Source: JAPLKB01 sp964532465 (GTDB taxonomy: Bacteria; Desulfobacterota; Syntrophorhabdia; Syntrophorhabdales; Syntrophorhabdaceae). Taken from it: a DNA stretch of 64,000 nucleotides. Shown here piece by piece: positions 9,149-18,245 of this stretch (position 1 is the stretch's first letter; the number at the start of each line of letters is the position of its first letter). The stretch is from contig CAZHHX010000007.1 of the NCBI GenBank assembly GCA_964532465.1, positions 49,576 through 113,575 of the forward strand, written 5' to 3'. The notes below the pieces were generated by a model. The model saw only the letters and a program-made list of their open reading frames with translations, was not told the origin of the DNA and ran no database searches. A program made the translations under genes and the position numbers.

Positions 9149-9364
9149 ATGGCAGGGAGTGTTTACATTGTTAATGAAGTTGTGGGCACCAGCGAAATTT
9201 CATGGGAAGATGCAGCAAAGTTAGCCATAGAAACCGCTGCAAAGAGCGTCCAGGATCTCCGTGTTGGAGAAGTGGTGAAACAGGATGTAACAATAGAAAA
9301 TGGAAAAGTTGTAAGCTACCGGGTAAGACTCAATATTTCCTTTAAGTATAATTTAGAGAAATAG
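9149..9364 (+). CDS. Dodecin-family flavin-binding protein
   Basis: A 71-residue protein matching dodecin from end to end. It starts MAGSVYIVNEVVGTSEISWE, followed by DAAKLAIETAAKSVQDLRVGEVV and a C-terminal strand SYRVRLNISFKYN. Dodecins form hollow dodecamers that store or buffer flavins. I chose ATG 9149 because GGGAGG lies 5 bases upstream and because the family start aligns there; a longer frame from 9047 is unlikely. The gene is single and ends before a hairpin terminator. Confidence 0.92.
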   Translation: MAGSVYIVNEVVGTSEISWEDAAKLAIETAAKSVQDLRVGEVVKQDVTIENGKVVSYRVRLNISFKYNLEK

Positions 9365-9430
9365 TCTCGCCTAAAGATCAGCACTGAGAAAAAGGAGATC
9401 AGCCCATCCTTTTTGCAGCTTAAGTTCCAG

Positions 9431-9458
9431 GCAGGGTCAGAAATGGCCCTGCTTTATT
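9431..9458 (+). terminator. Intrinsic terminator after dodecin
   Basis: GCAGGG (9431-9436) pairs with CCCTGC (9447-9452), extended by two more pairs around the loop AGAAAT, and is followed by TTTATTT. Confidence 0.75.
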
Positions 9459-9697
9459 TGTGTATATTCCACACTGTAATTACCGACCATTTGGAAATAT
9501 CTCTAACGCTCGCTTTGGCAGGTGTACAGCGTAATTTTCAAGATTGATTCGATTGAGAAAGCTGTTTCCTCAATGTTGTTTTCTCAGATTCAATAAACTT
9601 ACCAGGAGAGTGACTTTCGACTGGTAATCAATAATCAAAATATAATAAATACCTTGCAAATTCTATTCTGTTAGCTGAAAATGTAAAAAAGACGGGT

Positions 9698-9826
9698 ATG
9701 GCTGATCATCCATCAGATACATGTAATGTAATCCTTGAACTGAATATCAGCGCTGGAGGAAAAGAGATGAGACAGCCTGATCGAACAAAATACTGTTGCG
9801 CGCTGGTAATCCATGTTATCGGGTAA
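9698..9826 (+). CDS. Small open frame preceding and overlapping the His/Cys membrane protein
   Basis: A 42-codon frame runs from ATG 9698 to TAA 9824-9826. An internal ATG at 9767 is preceded by GGAGGAAAAGAG and would give a 19-residue peptide starting MRQPDRTKYC. The stop overlaps the next gene's ATG (9813) by 14 bases, and that gene lacks its own ribosome site, so coupled translation is possible. No known family is recognised. It may be a leader peptide or a frameshifted N-terminus of the next gene. Confidence 0.25.
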   Translation: MADHPSDTCNVILELNISAGGKEMRQPDRTKYCCALVIHVIG

Positions 9827-10418
9827 GCCGTTCTTCACGAAAAAAAGAATTAAATTCATCCTGCGAAGGATCATCCTCCCATTATTTATTATTTACATTG
9901 GTGTTGCAATAATCGCTACAATCCGTGATACGAGAATTAAAAACGATGAATATGCCGCAGTCCTGCTATCAGATTATGCGATAACACAATATGACTACTG
10001 GGCCTCTCCATGGGCATTTCTCGGTTCCTATATTCCCTGGACATACTATTTCAATAACAAGGACCTCAAGGTCAAATGGTTTTTCCGGGCTAAGAGCACA
10101 GACCTGGAAAAGGTCATCAAGGATAAGAAATGTCAGAGTATTGTCCTTGTCGGACATGGCAGCTTGAATTCCTGGCAGGCAACGGATACGGATGTCACAA
10201 ATATAGAAGTAGAGAAGGCGATGAAAGGCTTACCCAGGAAAAAGGGTGAGTGGTTACAGCTAAGCTGTGGAGTTGATGACTTTACACCCGTGAGGATGGG
10301 GGAACTGGTAATGGAGAAGGAACGGGTTTATACATATCACAAGGCCGTTACTACCTATATCTTCATAACTGACGCCCTTTTTGGTTTTCAATACCTGAAA
10401 CACAATAACCCGGAATAA
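9813..10418 (+). CDS. Unknown single-pass membrane protein with a caspase-like His/Cys arrangement
   Basis: A 201-residue protein. A basic N-terminus is followed by one transmembrane helix at about residues 17-36, then a soluble domain. A strand with SIVLVGHGS places His115, and 37 residues later another strand WLQLSCG places Cys152. The layout strand-HG, then strand-Cys resembles clan CD peptidases (caspase/gingipain), but no overall similarity is claimed. The coding frame continues beyond the TAA at 10416 for another 32 codons to 10517 (see findings). I do not recognise the family. Confidence 0.55.
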   Translation: MLSGKPFFTKKRIKFILRRIILPLFIIYIGVAIIATIRDTRIKNDEYAAVLLSDYAITQYDYWASPWAFLGSYIPWTYYFNNKDLKVKWFFRAKSTDLEKVIKDKKCQSIVLVGHGSLNSWQATDTDVTNIEVEKAMKGLPRKKGEWLQLSCGVDDFTPVRMGELVMEKERVYTYHKAVTTYIFITDALFGFQYLKHNNPE

Positions 10419-10639
10419 AGAGACAGCCATGTGGATGAAGCCAAGTACTACCATATCCTCAAACTGAATACCGACAGCAAATTCATGGAAAATCCTATTC
10501 GCCTTCGGCAGGGATAGAAGGACTAAATATACCAAAATATTATTATTCAAAAACAGTTCATGAAAACGAAAATTATATTTGGGACAGGATTTTGCTTATA
10601 ATGTTTCACATGGATTTATATTTGGTTACATATTGCGCC

Positions 10640-10667
10640 TTGACACCCCTGTTTATCTTGCTATACT
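10640..10667 (+). promoter_or_regulatory. Sigma70-type promoter for the multi-PAS gene
   Basis: TTGACA (10640-10645) and TATACT (10662-10667) with a 16-base spacer lie about 50 bases before the ATG at 10721. Confidence 0.6.
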
Positions 10668-10720
10668 ACTCTTAGCATATCTCTACGCTGTTTATTTTTT
10701 TATCATGATACGAGGGTCAG

Positions 10721-12565
10721 ATGAATGATACATTCAGGGCAAATCCGGAACTCATCGAAGAAATATCCGCCTTAAAACAGAGGATCAAAGAGCTGGAACA
10801 ATCGGAATCAGAGCGCAAACAGGCAGAGGGGGCTTTACAGGAGCAGGAACGCAAAATGTCGAGCATCTTCCGTGCAGCTCCTGTTGGTATCGGTATGGTC
10901 ATTAACAGAGTTCTTCGGGAAGCCAACGATATGTTGTGTTCGATGACGGGGTATTCCCGCGAGGAGCTTCTGGGGGAGAACGCCCGGATGCTTTATCCTA
11001 CTCAGGAGGACTTCGACTATGTCGGGAAGGAGAAATATCGTCAAATTGGTGAAAAAAATATCGGGACTGTGGAAACACGATGGAAGAAAAAAGACGGTAC
11101 AATAATTCATATTATCCTGAGTTCAACTCCACTCGATTTTGATAACCTTGCAAAAGGGGTGACCTTCATAGCGCTTGACATCACCGAAGGGAAACAAATT
11201 GAATTGGCTCTTGAAACGAGCGAGGAAAAATTCCGTAATCTTTTTGATAACGCGGTTGAGGGAGCATATCAGTCAACACTTGAGGGAAAGTTAGTAAGCG
11301 CAAATGCAGCATATGCGAGAATGTTCGGATACGAATCTCCTGAAGAAGCCGTCAACGCTTTAACCGATATTACCGGTCAACTGTATCTTAATCCGGACGA
11401 AAGGAAGAAGTTTTTAAGTATTTTGACGCAAACTGCACATATTAACAGTTTTGAATGTCAAATGCGCCGGAAGGATGAAAGTGTCTTCTGGGCATCATTG
11501 AGCGCCAGATTGTCTCATCTCCAGGATGGTGTGCCTTTTATTGAAGGATTCATTATCGATATCACCAACCGCAAGCAGGCGGAGCAAGCACTGAAGGAAA
11601 GCGAGGAACGGTTCCGAACGGTAGCAGATTTTGCATACGATTGGGAATACTGGGTACTACCGGATGGAAGCCTGTCCTACATATCTCCATCCTGCGAGCG
11701 CATTACCGGGTACCAGGCAGACCAGTTCCAGCATGATCCCGGGTTGTTGTTCAATATAATACATCCGGCTGACCGGGAGAAGATGATCGGTCATGCCTGC
11801 GCAGTAAATGTGCCGGAGGATAAGGCGTTCCACGAAGTTGAATTCCGTATCCGCACCCTCGGCGGAGAAGAAATATGGATTGATCATTTTTGCCGACCGG
11901 TCTACAGCTATGATGGTAGATATCTGGGGCGACGGGCCAGTAACCGCGACATTACCGACCGCAAGCTGGCCGAAGAGACGCTGCAAACAAGGGAAAGACA
12001 TTTACAGACTATTCTTGAGGCATCCCCGGAGAGCACCTTTCTCATGGACAAGAATGGCCGCCTCCTGATGGGCAATAAGATAACAGCCCTTCGCTTGAAA
12101 ACCGACATTGAAAGATTGATAAATTTAAATTTGTATGATTTTCTTCCCCCAGATGTGGCTGAAAATAGAAGAAAAAAGGTGCAGCAGGCGATAGAAACGG
12201 GTATGCCTGTGCATTTTGAAGATGCGCGTTTCGGGCGGATAATTCTGAATTCGATATATCCTATTCACGGAAAGGATAATCAAGTCAACCACCTGGCCGT
12301 ATTCGGCCTGGACATATCTGAGCGCAAACAGGCAGAAGAAGAGCGGGAGAGGCTGATTATTGAACTCAGGGAAGCGCTTTCTAAAGTCAAGCTTTTAAGC
12401 GGATTTCTCCCTATTTGCGCTTCCTGTAAGAAAATACGTAACGATAAAGGATACTGGGAACAAATGGAGATGTATATAAGAGACCATTCGGAAGCTGAGT
12501 TCTCCCATGGCATCTGCCCGGAGTGTGCAGATAAATTGTACCCCGAATACTATAAAATGAAATAA
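10721..12565 (+). CDS. Multi-PAS protein with C-terminal CXXC/CXXC zinc-finger-like module, no kinase domain
   Basis: A 614-residue cytoplasmic protein. A short coiled coil (residues 5-40) leads into four PAS/PAC units at about 45-165, 170-290, 295-420 and 425-545, each ending with a DITxRKQAE-like linker. A final coiled coil leads to LPICASCKKIRNDKGYW and HGICPEC, where Cys566, Cys569, Cys599 and Cys602 could bind one zinc. There is no HisKA, HATPase, GGDEF or EAL domain. This C-terminal module recurs in deltaproteobacterial PAS and receiver proteins as far as I recall, but its output is not established. Start is ATG 10721 after GAGGG. It ends before a terminator and is probably monocistronic. 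Confidence 0.8.
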   Translation: MNDTFRANPELIEEISALKQRIKELEQSESERKQAEGALQEQERKMSSIFRAAPVGIGMVINRVLREANDMLCSMTGYSREELLGENARMLYPTQEDFDYVGKEKYRQIGEKNIGTVETRWKKKDGTIIHIILSSTPLDFDNLAKGVTFIALDITEGKQIELALETSEEKFRNLFDNAVEGAYQSTLEGKLVSANAAYARMFGYESPEEAVNALTDITGQLYLNPDERKKFLSILTQTAHINSFECQMRRKDESVFWASLSARLSHLQDGVPFIEGFIIDITNRKQAEQALKESEERFRTVADFAYDWEYWVLPDGSLSYISPSCERITGYQADQFQHDPGLLFNIIHPADREKMIGHACAVNVPEDKAFHEVEFRIRTLGGEEIWIDHFCRPVYSYDGRYLGRRASNRDITDRKLAEETLQTRERHLQTILEASPESTFLMDKNGRLLMGNKITALRLKTDIERLINLNLYDFLPPDVAENRRKKVQQAIETGMPVHFEDARFGRIILNSIYPIHGKDNQVNHLAVFGLDISERKQAEEERERLIIELREALSKVKLLSGFLPICASCKKIRNDKGYWEQMEMYIRDHSEAEFSHGICPECADKLYPEYYKMK

Positions 12566-12602
12566 TTAGATGCTTATGGCCCGACTATTTTATACTTACC
12601 GT

Positions 12603-12630
12603 CTCCGGAGCATTCCGGAGCTTCTCTTTT
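12603..12630 (+). terminator. Intrinsic terminator after the multi-PAS gene
   Basis: A 7-base stem CTCCGGA/TCCGGAG (12603-12609 with 12614-12620) with a 4-base loop is followed by the T-rich CTTCTCTTTT. Confidence 0.75.
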
Positions 12631-12640
12631 ATGAAAGAGA

Positions 12641-13457
12641 TTAGAAAACCAGCGGTTCATCAAGGAATGTCTGGAAGTCAGGTTTTGCGTACATCCCGGT
12701 CTTTTTCTCAAAGTATGATTTAGCATTTTTCAAGACCACAACCTTCTTTTTCATAGGTATAGGGTTCGATGTTGATTTCCCCCCGACTAAGACACTCGAG
12801 GGCAGGCCCCCGACTAAGACACTCGAGGGCAGGCCCCCGGCTACAGCACCCGAGGGCAGGTGTTTGGCCCTTTTGTATACGGTAAGCATTTTTTCTCATT
12901 TCGCATTCGTTACCGGTGCCTCCATAATTTCATCAAATATGCTAAAAAAGTCGGGACTTCCAATGTTAGCAGCGAGAAGATAACCCTAAGAAACAGGCGG
13001 TTTTCTCCTTAAAATAACGTCCTGAATTTTAGAAACCAGTTTTAAGAGTGATTTTGTGCGGAACAAGGCAGAGTAAGACTTTCCGGAGATTTCAGAAACG
13101 GTATTCAATGTGAATACCGTTTCTTCTGACATGGTATCTGGCTTCAACTGTATTTTCATCAATTCACTCATCACCCCATCCAGATTGTATACATTTCCTG
13201 CCTGTCCATCGTCGGCGCTTGTCTGCGCTTCAGCATTTGCAAGCAGGGACAGACCCGGATGTTTTGCCTGAAAAAAAACAAGTATGCCTTTAGCCTGATC
13301 TATAGGATTCAAGTCTTCTCTCTGGGGGTTCTCTCCTAACTGTATTGCCATTACTTCATCCTTCTGGGTGACTGCATTGACAATCCTTGCCGGAATGGAT
13401 TCATGACCCAGTTTCTGAGTTGCCAGAAACCGTCTTTCCCTGTATATTTGTAGCCAT
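12641..13457 (-). pseudogene. Decayed ParB/RepB/Spo0J-family protein gene
   Basis: Reading from the ATG at 13457 (GGGGGAC upstream), the first codons MATNIQGK run into a stop, but a frame shifted by one carries on with FLATQKLGHESIPARIVNAV and AIQLGENPQREDLNPIDQAKG. The last is the ParB box (ENxQRxDLNPIxxA). This frame then meets an amber TAG at 12986-12988 after RRKPPVS, resumes with GYLLAANIGSPDFFSIFDEI, meets TGA at 12896-12898, and resumes with MLTVYKRAKHLP, three 9-residue repeats, and MKKKVVVLKNAKSYFEKKTG to TAA at 12641. The two open pieces (12986-13351 and 12641-12889) are exactly in phase, which supports one broken gene. The family binds parS-like DNA or acts as a CTPase. Confidence 0.72.
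12781..12861. repeat. 27-base tandem repeat, three copies
   Basis: Units at 12781-12807 and 12808-12834 are identical; the third (12835-12861) differs at several positions. The unit is a multiple of three and lies inside the ParB-family pseudogene, where it encodes GGLPSSVLV on the minus strand. Confidence 0.9.
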
Positions 13458-13497
13458 TACGTCCCCCTTATTTGCAACCCGAGACCTTTGCAAAAGT

Positions 13498-13572
13498 GCC
13501 CCAATCACTATTCTCTGTCATTCCGGCGCTTGTGCCCTTCAGGGTATTCGCCGGAATGACGAAAAATGGGGC
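13498..13572. repeat. Imperfect palindromic element
   Basis: GCCCCA (13498-13503) pairs with TGGGGC (13567-13572). Inside it GTCATTCCGGCG (13517-13528) pairs perfectly with CGCCGGAATGAC (13549-13560). The layout resembles the intergenic CCGGAATGAC-type repeats found in many proteobacteria. It lies next to copy B of the dispersed repeat. Confidence 0.7.
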
Positions 13573-13596
13573 AGTATCAATTATTTCACTGGCTCG

Positions 13597-13680
13597 GAGG
13601 ATCGCAAAGCGAAGCAGGCCGCCGCAGATCAAAATCCCCGACACGGCGCTGACCGACCAAGCGAAAAAGTCAATAATAAA
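13597..13680 (+). repeat. Dispersed palindromic repeat, copy B (right half only)
   Basis: The segment GGAGGATCGCAAAGCGAAGC through GACCGACCAAGCG to about 13680 matches the right half of copy C (56849-56940) with few differences. The left arm is absent and the neighbouring palindrome takes its place. It sits just downstream of the ATPase operon. Confidence 0.75.
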
Positions 13681-13705
13681 ACTGCTCAAAAAAACAAGAA
13701 ATTAT

Positions 13706-14344
13706 CTAAGTATTTTCGGAGGGTAACTGCTCAAGGCGATCACGGATCATTTTCAGGATAACGAAGGACTCGCGTTCCCGTTCTTCCAGAGAGCCCATTA
13801 TATAGTTAATAGTTTCCCTGTAGTCCGGCATAAAAATCTTGGAGAGCGCGTTGCAGCGCCGCTGGGTTTTACGAAGTTCCCGTGCCACACGCATTACAAT
13901 ATTTTCCAATTCCGCCAATTCCGCGAGCAATGGAAGCACTTCAACAAAACGGCTCATGGCAGTATCAGTATTCGCTGAAGTTCCACCCACACCGAACTGG
14001 ACGCTCACCGGCTCTGTTCGTACCGTCAAGCGGGGAATTTTCATGCCCATAAGATGCTGGTCGGAAATATCCACCTGATGGTCCATCTTCACGGCAAGAG
14101 CAGCCCGCTCAACAGTCTCCGATCCTCTGTCCAACTGGGCCTCGCGCAAAGCCGCAAAGGCTTTTCGAAGAGCTTCTTCAACGTTCTGTTCGGCATCGCG
14201 GGCACGATTAAGACGGCTCATAAGTTCAAAAATAAGGATCTGCCGTTTTTGTTCAAGGAGGTCGTAGCCCTCTTCGGCAAAGGCGAGTTGCTTTTTTAGT
14301 ACAAGCAAATTCGATTTAGTCGGCGCTATATTCAGTTTTCCCAT
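13706..14344 (-). CDS. ntpD: V/A-type ATP synthase subunit D
   Basis: A 212-residue subunit of normal length. It starts MGKLNIAPTKSNLLVLKKQL and forms two long helices (about 10-75 and 125-200), the second with ARELRKTQRRCNAL. Subunit D is the central rotor shaft connecting the A3B3 head to the c ring. It is the last gene of the operon, 26 bases after subunit B. Confidence 0.93.
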   Translation of the reverse strand: MGKLNIAPTKSNLLVLKKQLAFAEEGYDLLEQKRQILIFELMSRLNRARDAEQNVEEALRKAFAALREAQLDRGSETVERAALAVKMDHQVDISDQHLMGMKIPRLTVRTEPVSVQFGVGGTSANTDTAMSRFVEVLPLLAELAELENIVMRVARELRKTQRRCNALSKIFMPDYRETINYIMGSLEERERESFVILKMIRDRLEQLPSENT

Positions 14345-14370
14345 ATATCCACCCTACCCGGCTACGCCTC

Positions 14371-15795
14371 TTAAGGCATGGGGGTAATAGTCTCCTCTTT
14401 CTCGTGGTAATATTTCTCAAGCAGAGCGTCACTTACTCTATGCAGTTCATCCTTGGGCAATGTGGATAATACATCCCAGCCGAGTTCGAGCGTAGTCTCA
14501 ATAGACCTGTTCTCAAATTCTCCCTGGTTCAGGAAACGCATTTCAAAGGCTTCGCCGAATTTAAGATACTGCTTATCGAGTGTGCTCAGTTCTTCTTCGC
14601 CAATAACGTCGGCCAGCCCCCTCACCCTCTTCACATAGGCATAGCAGGCAAATAACTGGCTTGCGAGAATAGGATGATCTTCCCTGGTATATCCTTTGCC
14701 GACGCCGTCCTTCATCAGACGCGAAAGGCTCGGAAGGCCGGCAATGGGCGGGTAAACGCCGCGCTGAAAAAGATCGCGATCAAGCACTATCTGCCCTTCG
14801 GTAATATAACCGGTAAGATCAGGGACAGGATGGCTGATATCGTCGGCAGGCATGGTCAATATTTCCATTTGTGTAATAGAGCCCGGCGAGCCTTCGATAC
14901 GTCCTGCCCTTTCGTATATACTGGCAAGATCCGAATAAAGATAACCGGGATAACCTTTACGGCCCGGTATCTCGCCCCTTGCAGTTCCCACTTCGCGGAG
15001 ACTCTCGCAATAGTTTGTCATATCGGTGAGGAGCACCAGCACGTGCTGGCCGCATTCAAAGGCCAGATGCTCGGCTAAGGTCAGAGCAACACGGGGCGTA
15101 AGGAGACGCTCTACACTGGGCGCATCGGCCAGAGAAAAAAACATGACAGCGCGGGCAAGGGCTCCGGAATTCCTGAAGTTACGAATAAAAAATTCAGCAA
15201 CATCATTCTTTACGCCCATAGCAGCAAAAACAATTGAGAATTCCACCTCTTCATCAAGCAGGCGCGCCTGCCGCATGATCTGGGCGGACACGCGGTCATG
15301 GGGAAGCCCATTCCCGGAAAATATGGGCAGCTTCTGGCCGCGGACAAGAGCATTCATTCCGTCAATAGCCGATAAGCCGGTTTGTATAAATTCACGGGGA
15401 TATCGCCGCGCATAAGGGTTGATGGGCATTCCGTTCACATCGCTCCGCTCCGCGGCAAGAGCGGGCGGGCCGCCGTCTGCCGGTCGACCGAGACCGTCGA
15501 ATATACGTCCCAGCATCTGCCTGGACACAGGCAGGCGAAAACTTTCTCCCAGGAAGCGCGCATGCAGGCTTTGGTTTGAAAGGCCTGTTGTACCTTCCAG
15601 GACCTGTACCACAGCTTGAGTTTCGGAAATATCAAGGACACGTCCGAGACGGGGACGACCGGCTGCGTCGAGAATCTCGACAATCTCATCATAGCCCACA
15701 TCACGAATCCGTTCCACTACAACCAGCGGCCCCTCGATGCGTGAAGCGCCAACATACTCCAAACCATGGTCTTCTACGTCAAAGTTCATATGCAT
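14371..15795 (-). CDS. ntpB: V/A-type ATP synthase subunit B
   Basis: A 474-residue regulatory, non-catalytic subunit of the A3B3 head. It has the beta-barrel start EYVGASRIEGPLVVVE, NPYARRYPREFIQTGLSAID and the core LPIFSGNGLPHD in place of a canonical Walker A loop, as expected for B. YPGYLYSDLASIYERAGR is strongly conserved. It follows subunit A by 12 bases. Confidence 0.96.
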   Translation of the reverse strand: MHMNFDVEDHGLEYVGASRIEGPLVVVERIRDVGYDEIVEILDAAGRPRLGRVLDISETQAVVQVLEGTTGLSNQSLHARFLGESFRLPVSRQMLGRIFDGLGRPADGGPPALAAERSDVNGMPINPYARRYPREFIQTGLSAIDGMNALVRGQKLPIFSGNGLPHDRVSAQIMRQARLLDEEVEFSIVFAAMGVKNDVAEFFIRNFRNSGALARAVMFFSLADAPSVERLLTPRVALTLAEHLAFECGQHVLVLLTDMTNYCESLREVGTARGEIPGRKGYPGYLYSDLASIYERAGRIEGSPGSITQMEILTMPADDISHPVPDLTGYITEGQIVLDRDLFQRGVYPPIAGLPSLSRLMKDGVGKGYTREDHPILASQLFACYAYVKRVRGLADVIGEEELSTLDKQYLKFGEAFEMRFLNQGEFENRSIETTLELGWDVLSTLPKDELHRVSDALLEKYYHEKEETITPMP

Positions 15796-15807
15796 AGTAA
15801 GGTACCC

Positions 15808-17586
15808 TCATTTATTATACTCTTTTGCCAGCATCTCCGTTTCATCCATAACCTTCTTTGCCAGCTCCGTCATCTTTTCAATATCCTTGTTGCTGAAAGC
15901 CGTTTTCGCGCGCAGTATCTGCGGCACGCACCCTAAAGAGCGGATTCGCGTTAACGGCACACCGCCTTGAATCAAATCCCGGCCTCTGCGATACAGAGTA
16001 AGAATAACACGCAGGAGGCTAACCTGGCGTTCTGGCGTACAGTACATGTCGTTTTCGTCAAAAGCACCCTGGGCGAGAAAACCGTCTTTCATAATCTCCG
16101 CGATGAAAAGAATCAACCGTTGACTGTCCGGCAGGACATCGGGCCCCACAAGTTTGACGATTTGCTGGAGGCGGTCCTCCCGCTGGAGGAGAGTTAAGGC
16201 CTCTGTGCGCAGTTCAACCCAGTCGGGAGCTTCTTTCTGCCACCATGAACTGACATCCTCCACATATTCCGAATATGAATGCAGCCAATGTATTGAAGGA
16301 TAATGACGGGCATTTGCCAGTTCCGTGTCGAGAGCCCAGAAACAGCGGATGAACCGGCGTGTGTGCTGGGTAACAGGCTCGGAAAAATCACCTCCGGGAG
16401 GACTAACAGCACCAACGATACTTACGGAAGCCCTCTCGCCTGCAAGGGTAGTCACAGCCCCGCCGCGTTCATAAAACTGCGCCAGACGGGTTGGCAATGA
16501 AGCCGGGAATCCTTCCTCGGCAGGCATTTCCTCAAGCCTTGCCGCCAGTTCGCGCAGGGCCTCCGCCCAACGGCTGGTTGAGTCGGCAAAAACCGCCACA
16601 CTAAGGCCCATATCCCTGTAATACTCGGCCAGCGTAATGCCTGTATAGATGGACACTTCCCTTGCCGCCACAGGCATATTCGAGGTATTGGCTATGAGAA
16701 TTGTCCGCTCCATAAGAGGCCTGCCGGAACGGGGGTCTTTCAGTTCCGGAAACTCACGAAGCACTTCAGTCATTTCATTGCCCCTTTCCCCGCAACCGAT
16801 AAAGACAATAATTTCAGCATCCGACCACTTTGCAAGCTGGTGCTGGGTAATTGTCTTTCCTGTACCGAATCCACCCGGAATAGCCGCAGCGCCGCCCTTG
16901 CCGATAGGGAAGAACGTGTCAATGATACGCTGCCCTGTAATCAGGGGCTCGGTAATACGTAATCGTTCGCGAATGGGACGGGGTACACGAACAGGCCATT
17001 GCTGAAGCATGGCAATCTCCCGCGGACCTGTTGCAGTTTCAATTACAGCCAATGGATCAACTATTTTATATTCTCCTTTATCAACAATGGACTTAACTGT
17101 ACCGCTGCAATCAGGCGGGACCATGATCCGATGTGTTACCAATGGAGTTTCAGCAACTACGCCTATGGTCTGGCCGGCTGTCAAAACATCGCCGGGCCTG
17201 ACTTGAGGTTCAAAGCCCCAGAGTTTCTCTTTATTTAAAGGATCGACTTTTTCACCGCGACGAATCCAGGCGCCGCTATGAGTTTGAATGCCCGGCAACG
17301 GACGCTGGATGCCGTCGTAAATATTGCCTACCAGCCCTGGGCCAAGCCACACGGACAAAGGCGCGCCGGTTCGCCGGATGGGCGCGCCCGGTTTTAACAT
17401 GGTGGTGTCCTCATATACCTGAATGGTGGCATGATCGCCAACAAGCCGCACCACTTCTCCCACCAGCCCCAGATCGCCTACCTCAACAACTTCGTACATC
17501 TGGGCTGCGTACATGCCTTTAGCAGTTACAATAGGCCCGCTGATACGTATGACCGTCGCCTCAGTGCTCCTGGTAGTAGTGGTCAT
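15808..17586 (-). CDS. ntpA: V/A-type ATP synthase catalytic subunit A
   Basis: A 592-residue subunit with the Walker A motif GGFGTGKT near residues 234-241, the upstream non-homologous insertion typical of V/A ATPases, and FADSTSRWAEALRELAARL. It hydrolyses or makes ATP at the A/B interface. Its ATG overlaps the subunit E stop by four bases, so the two are coupled. Confidence 0.97.
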   Translation of the reverse strand: MTTTTRSTEATVIRISGPIVTAKGMYAAQMYEVVEVGDLGLVGEVVRLVGDHATIQVYEDTTMLKPGAPIRRTGAPLSVWLGPGLVGNIYDGIQRPLPGIQTHSGAWIRRGEKVDPLNKEKLWGFEPQVRPGDVLTAGQTIGVVAETPLVTHRIMVPPDCSGTVKSIVDKGEYKIVDPLAVIETATGPREIAMLQQWPVRVPRPIRERLRITEPLITGQRIIDTFFPIGKGGAAAIPGGFGTGKTITQHQLAKWSDAEIIVFIGCGERGNEMTEVLREFPELKDPRSGRPLMERTILIANTSNMPVAAREVSIYTGITLAEYYRDMGLSVAVFADSTSRWAEALRELAARLEEMPAEEGFPASLPTRLAQFYERGGAVTTLAGERASVSIVGAVSPPGGDFSEPVTQHTRRFIRCFWALDTELANARHYPSIHWLHSYSEYVEDVSSWWQKEAPDWVELRTEALTLLQREDRLQQIVKLVGPDVLPDSQRLILFIAEIMKDGFLAQGAFDENDMYCTPERQVSLLRVILTLYRRGRDLIQGGVPLTRIRSLGCVPQILRAKTAFSNKDIEKMTELAKKVMDETEMLAKEYNK

Positions 17587-18239
17587 AAACTATCCCCTCC
17601 TAATCCTCTTTTCTGAACAAGGGAAGCTTCAATTGCTATCTGCCTCCGCAGTTCCGGCCACAATCGTTCCAGCCTTTTCACAAGACGGTTATCCCAAACC
17701 TGGCGAGCCTCCCCATCCTCAACCATAACACCGCTTTCTGTAATATCCGGTTCGAGTGAAACGGTAATATTTACTGATCGCCCGACGCGAAGCGCAATTT
17801 TTTCAGCCAGTCCGTCTCCAAGAATGGCTTGATCAGCCCACGAGAGCTTAACGACAAATGCATCTCCTGTCATCTGACGAATAGCGTCAGAAGCAAGGAT
17901 AATAACAGTTTCGCGATATTCAAAACCTTCACGTGACACTAATCGCCTGCGTGCTTCCTCATGAACGGATTCAAGCAATGTCTCAACTCGCGACGTGCGT
18001 AACCGGCCGGTTTCGACAGGGATCGTAGCCCGGATTAAACCACTCTTGATGTCGGCCTCGGCACGGGCCTGGTCAAGTTTCTCCTGTCGCGTCCGTTCAG
18101 CCACGGCATCGGCGCTGGTTAAGAATATTTCTGCATCATGCCTCGCACGAGCAATAATTTCCTCACTCTCTTTTCGAGCTTCTGCAAGGATCTCTTCGTG
18201 CAATTTTTCAGTAGAGTTTTGATTCGTTGTCATCCTCAC
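17583..18239 (-). CDS. ntpE: V/A-type ATP synthase subunit E (peripheral stalk)
   Basis: A 218-residue protein. A long charged N-terminal helix (LHEEILAEARKESEEIIARA and on) is followed by a globular C-terminal half with GVMVEDGEARQVWDNRL. It pairs with subunit H/G to form the peripheral stalk. It begins 6 bases after subunit F ends. Confidence 0.87.
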   Translation of the reverse strand: MRMTTNQNSTEKLHEEILAEARKESEEIIARARHDAEIFLTSADAVAERTRQEKLDQARAEADIKSGLIRATIPVETGRLRTSRVETLLESVHEEARRRLVSREGFEYRETVIILASDAIRQMTGDAFVVKLSWADQAILGDGLAEKIALRVGRSVNITVSLEPDITESGVMVEDGEARQVWDNRLVKRLERLWPELRRQIAIEASLVQKRGLGGDSL

Positions 18240-18245
18240 GCCCCC

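Noticed and set aside
12781..12861. Iterons of a replication origin
   Set aside because: The 27-base units encode an in-frame peptide repeat inside a broken ParB-family gene and no replication initiator gene is near.
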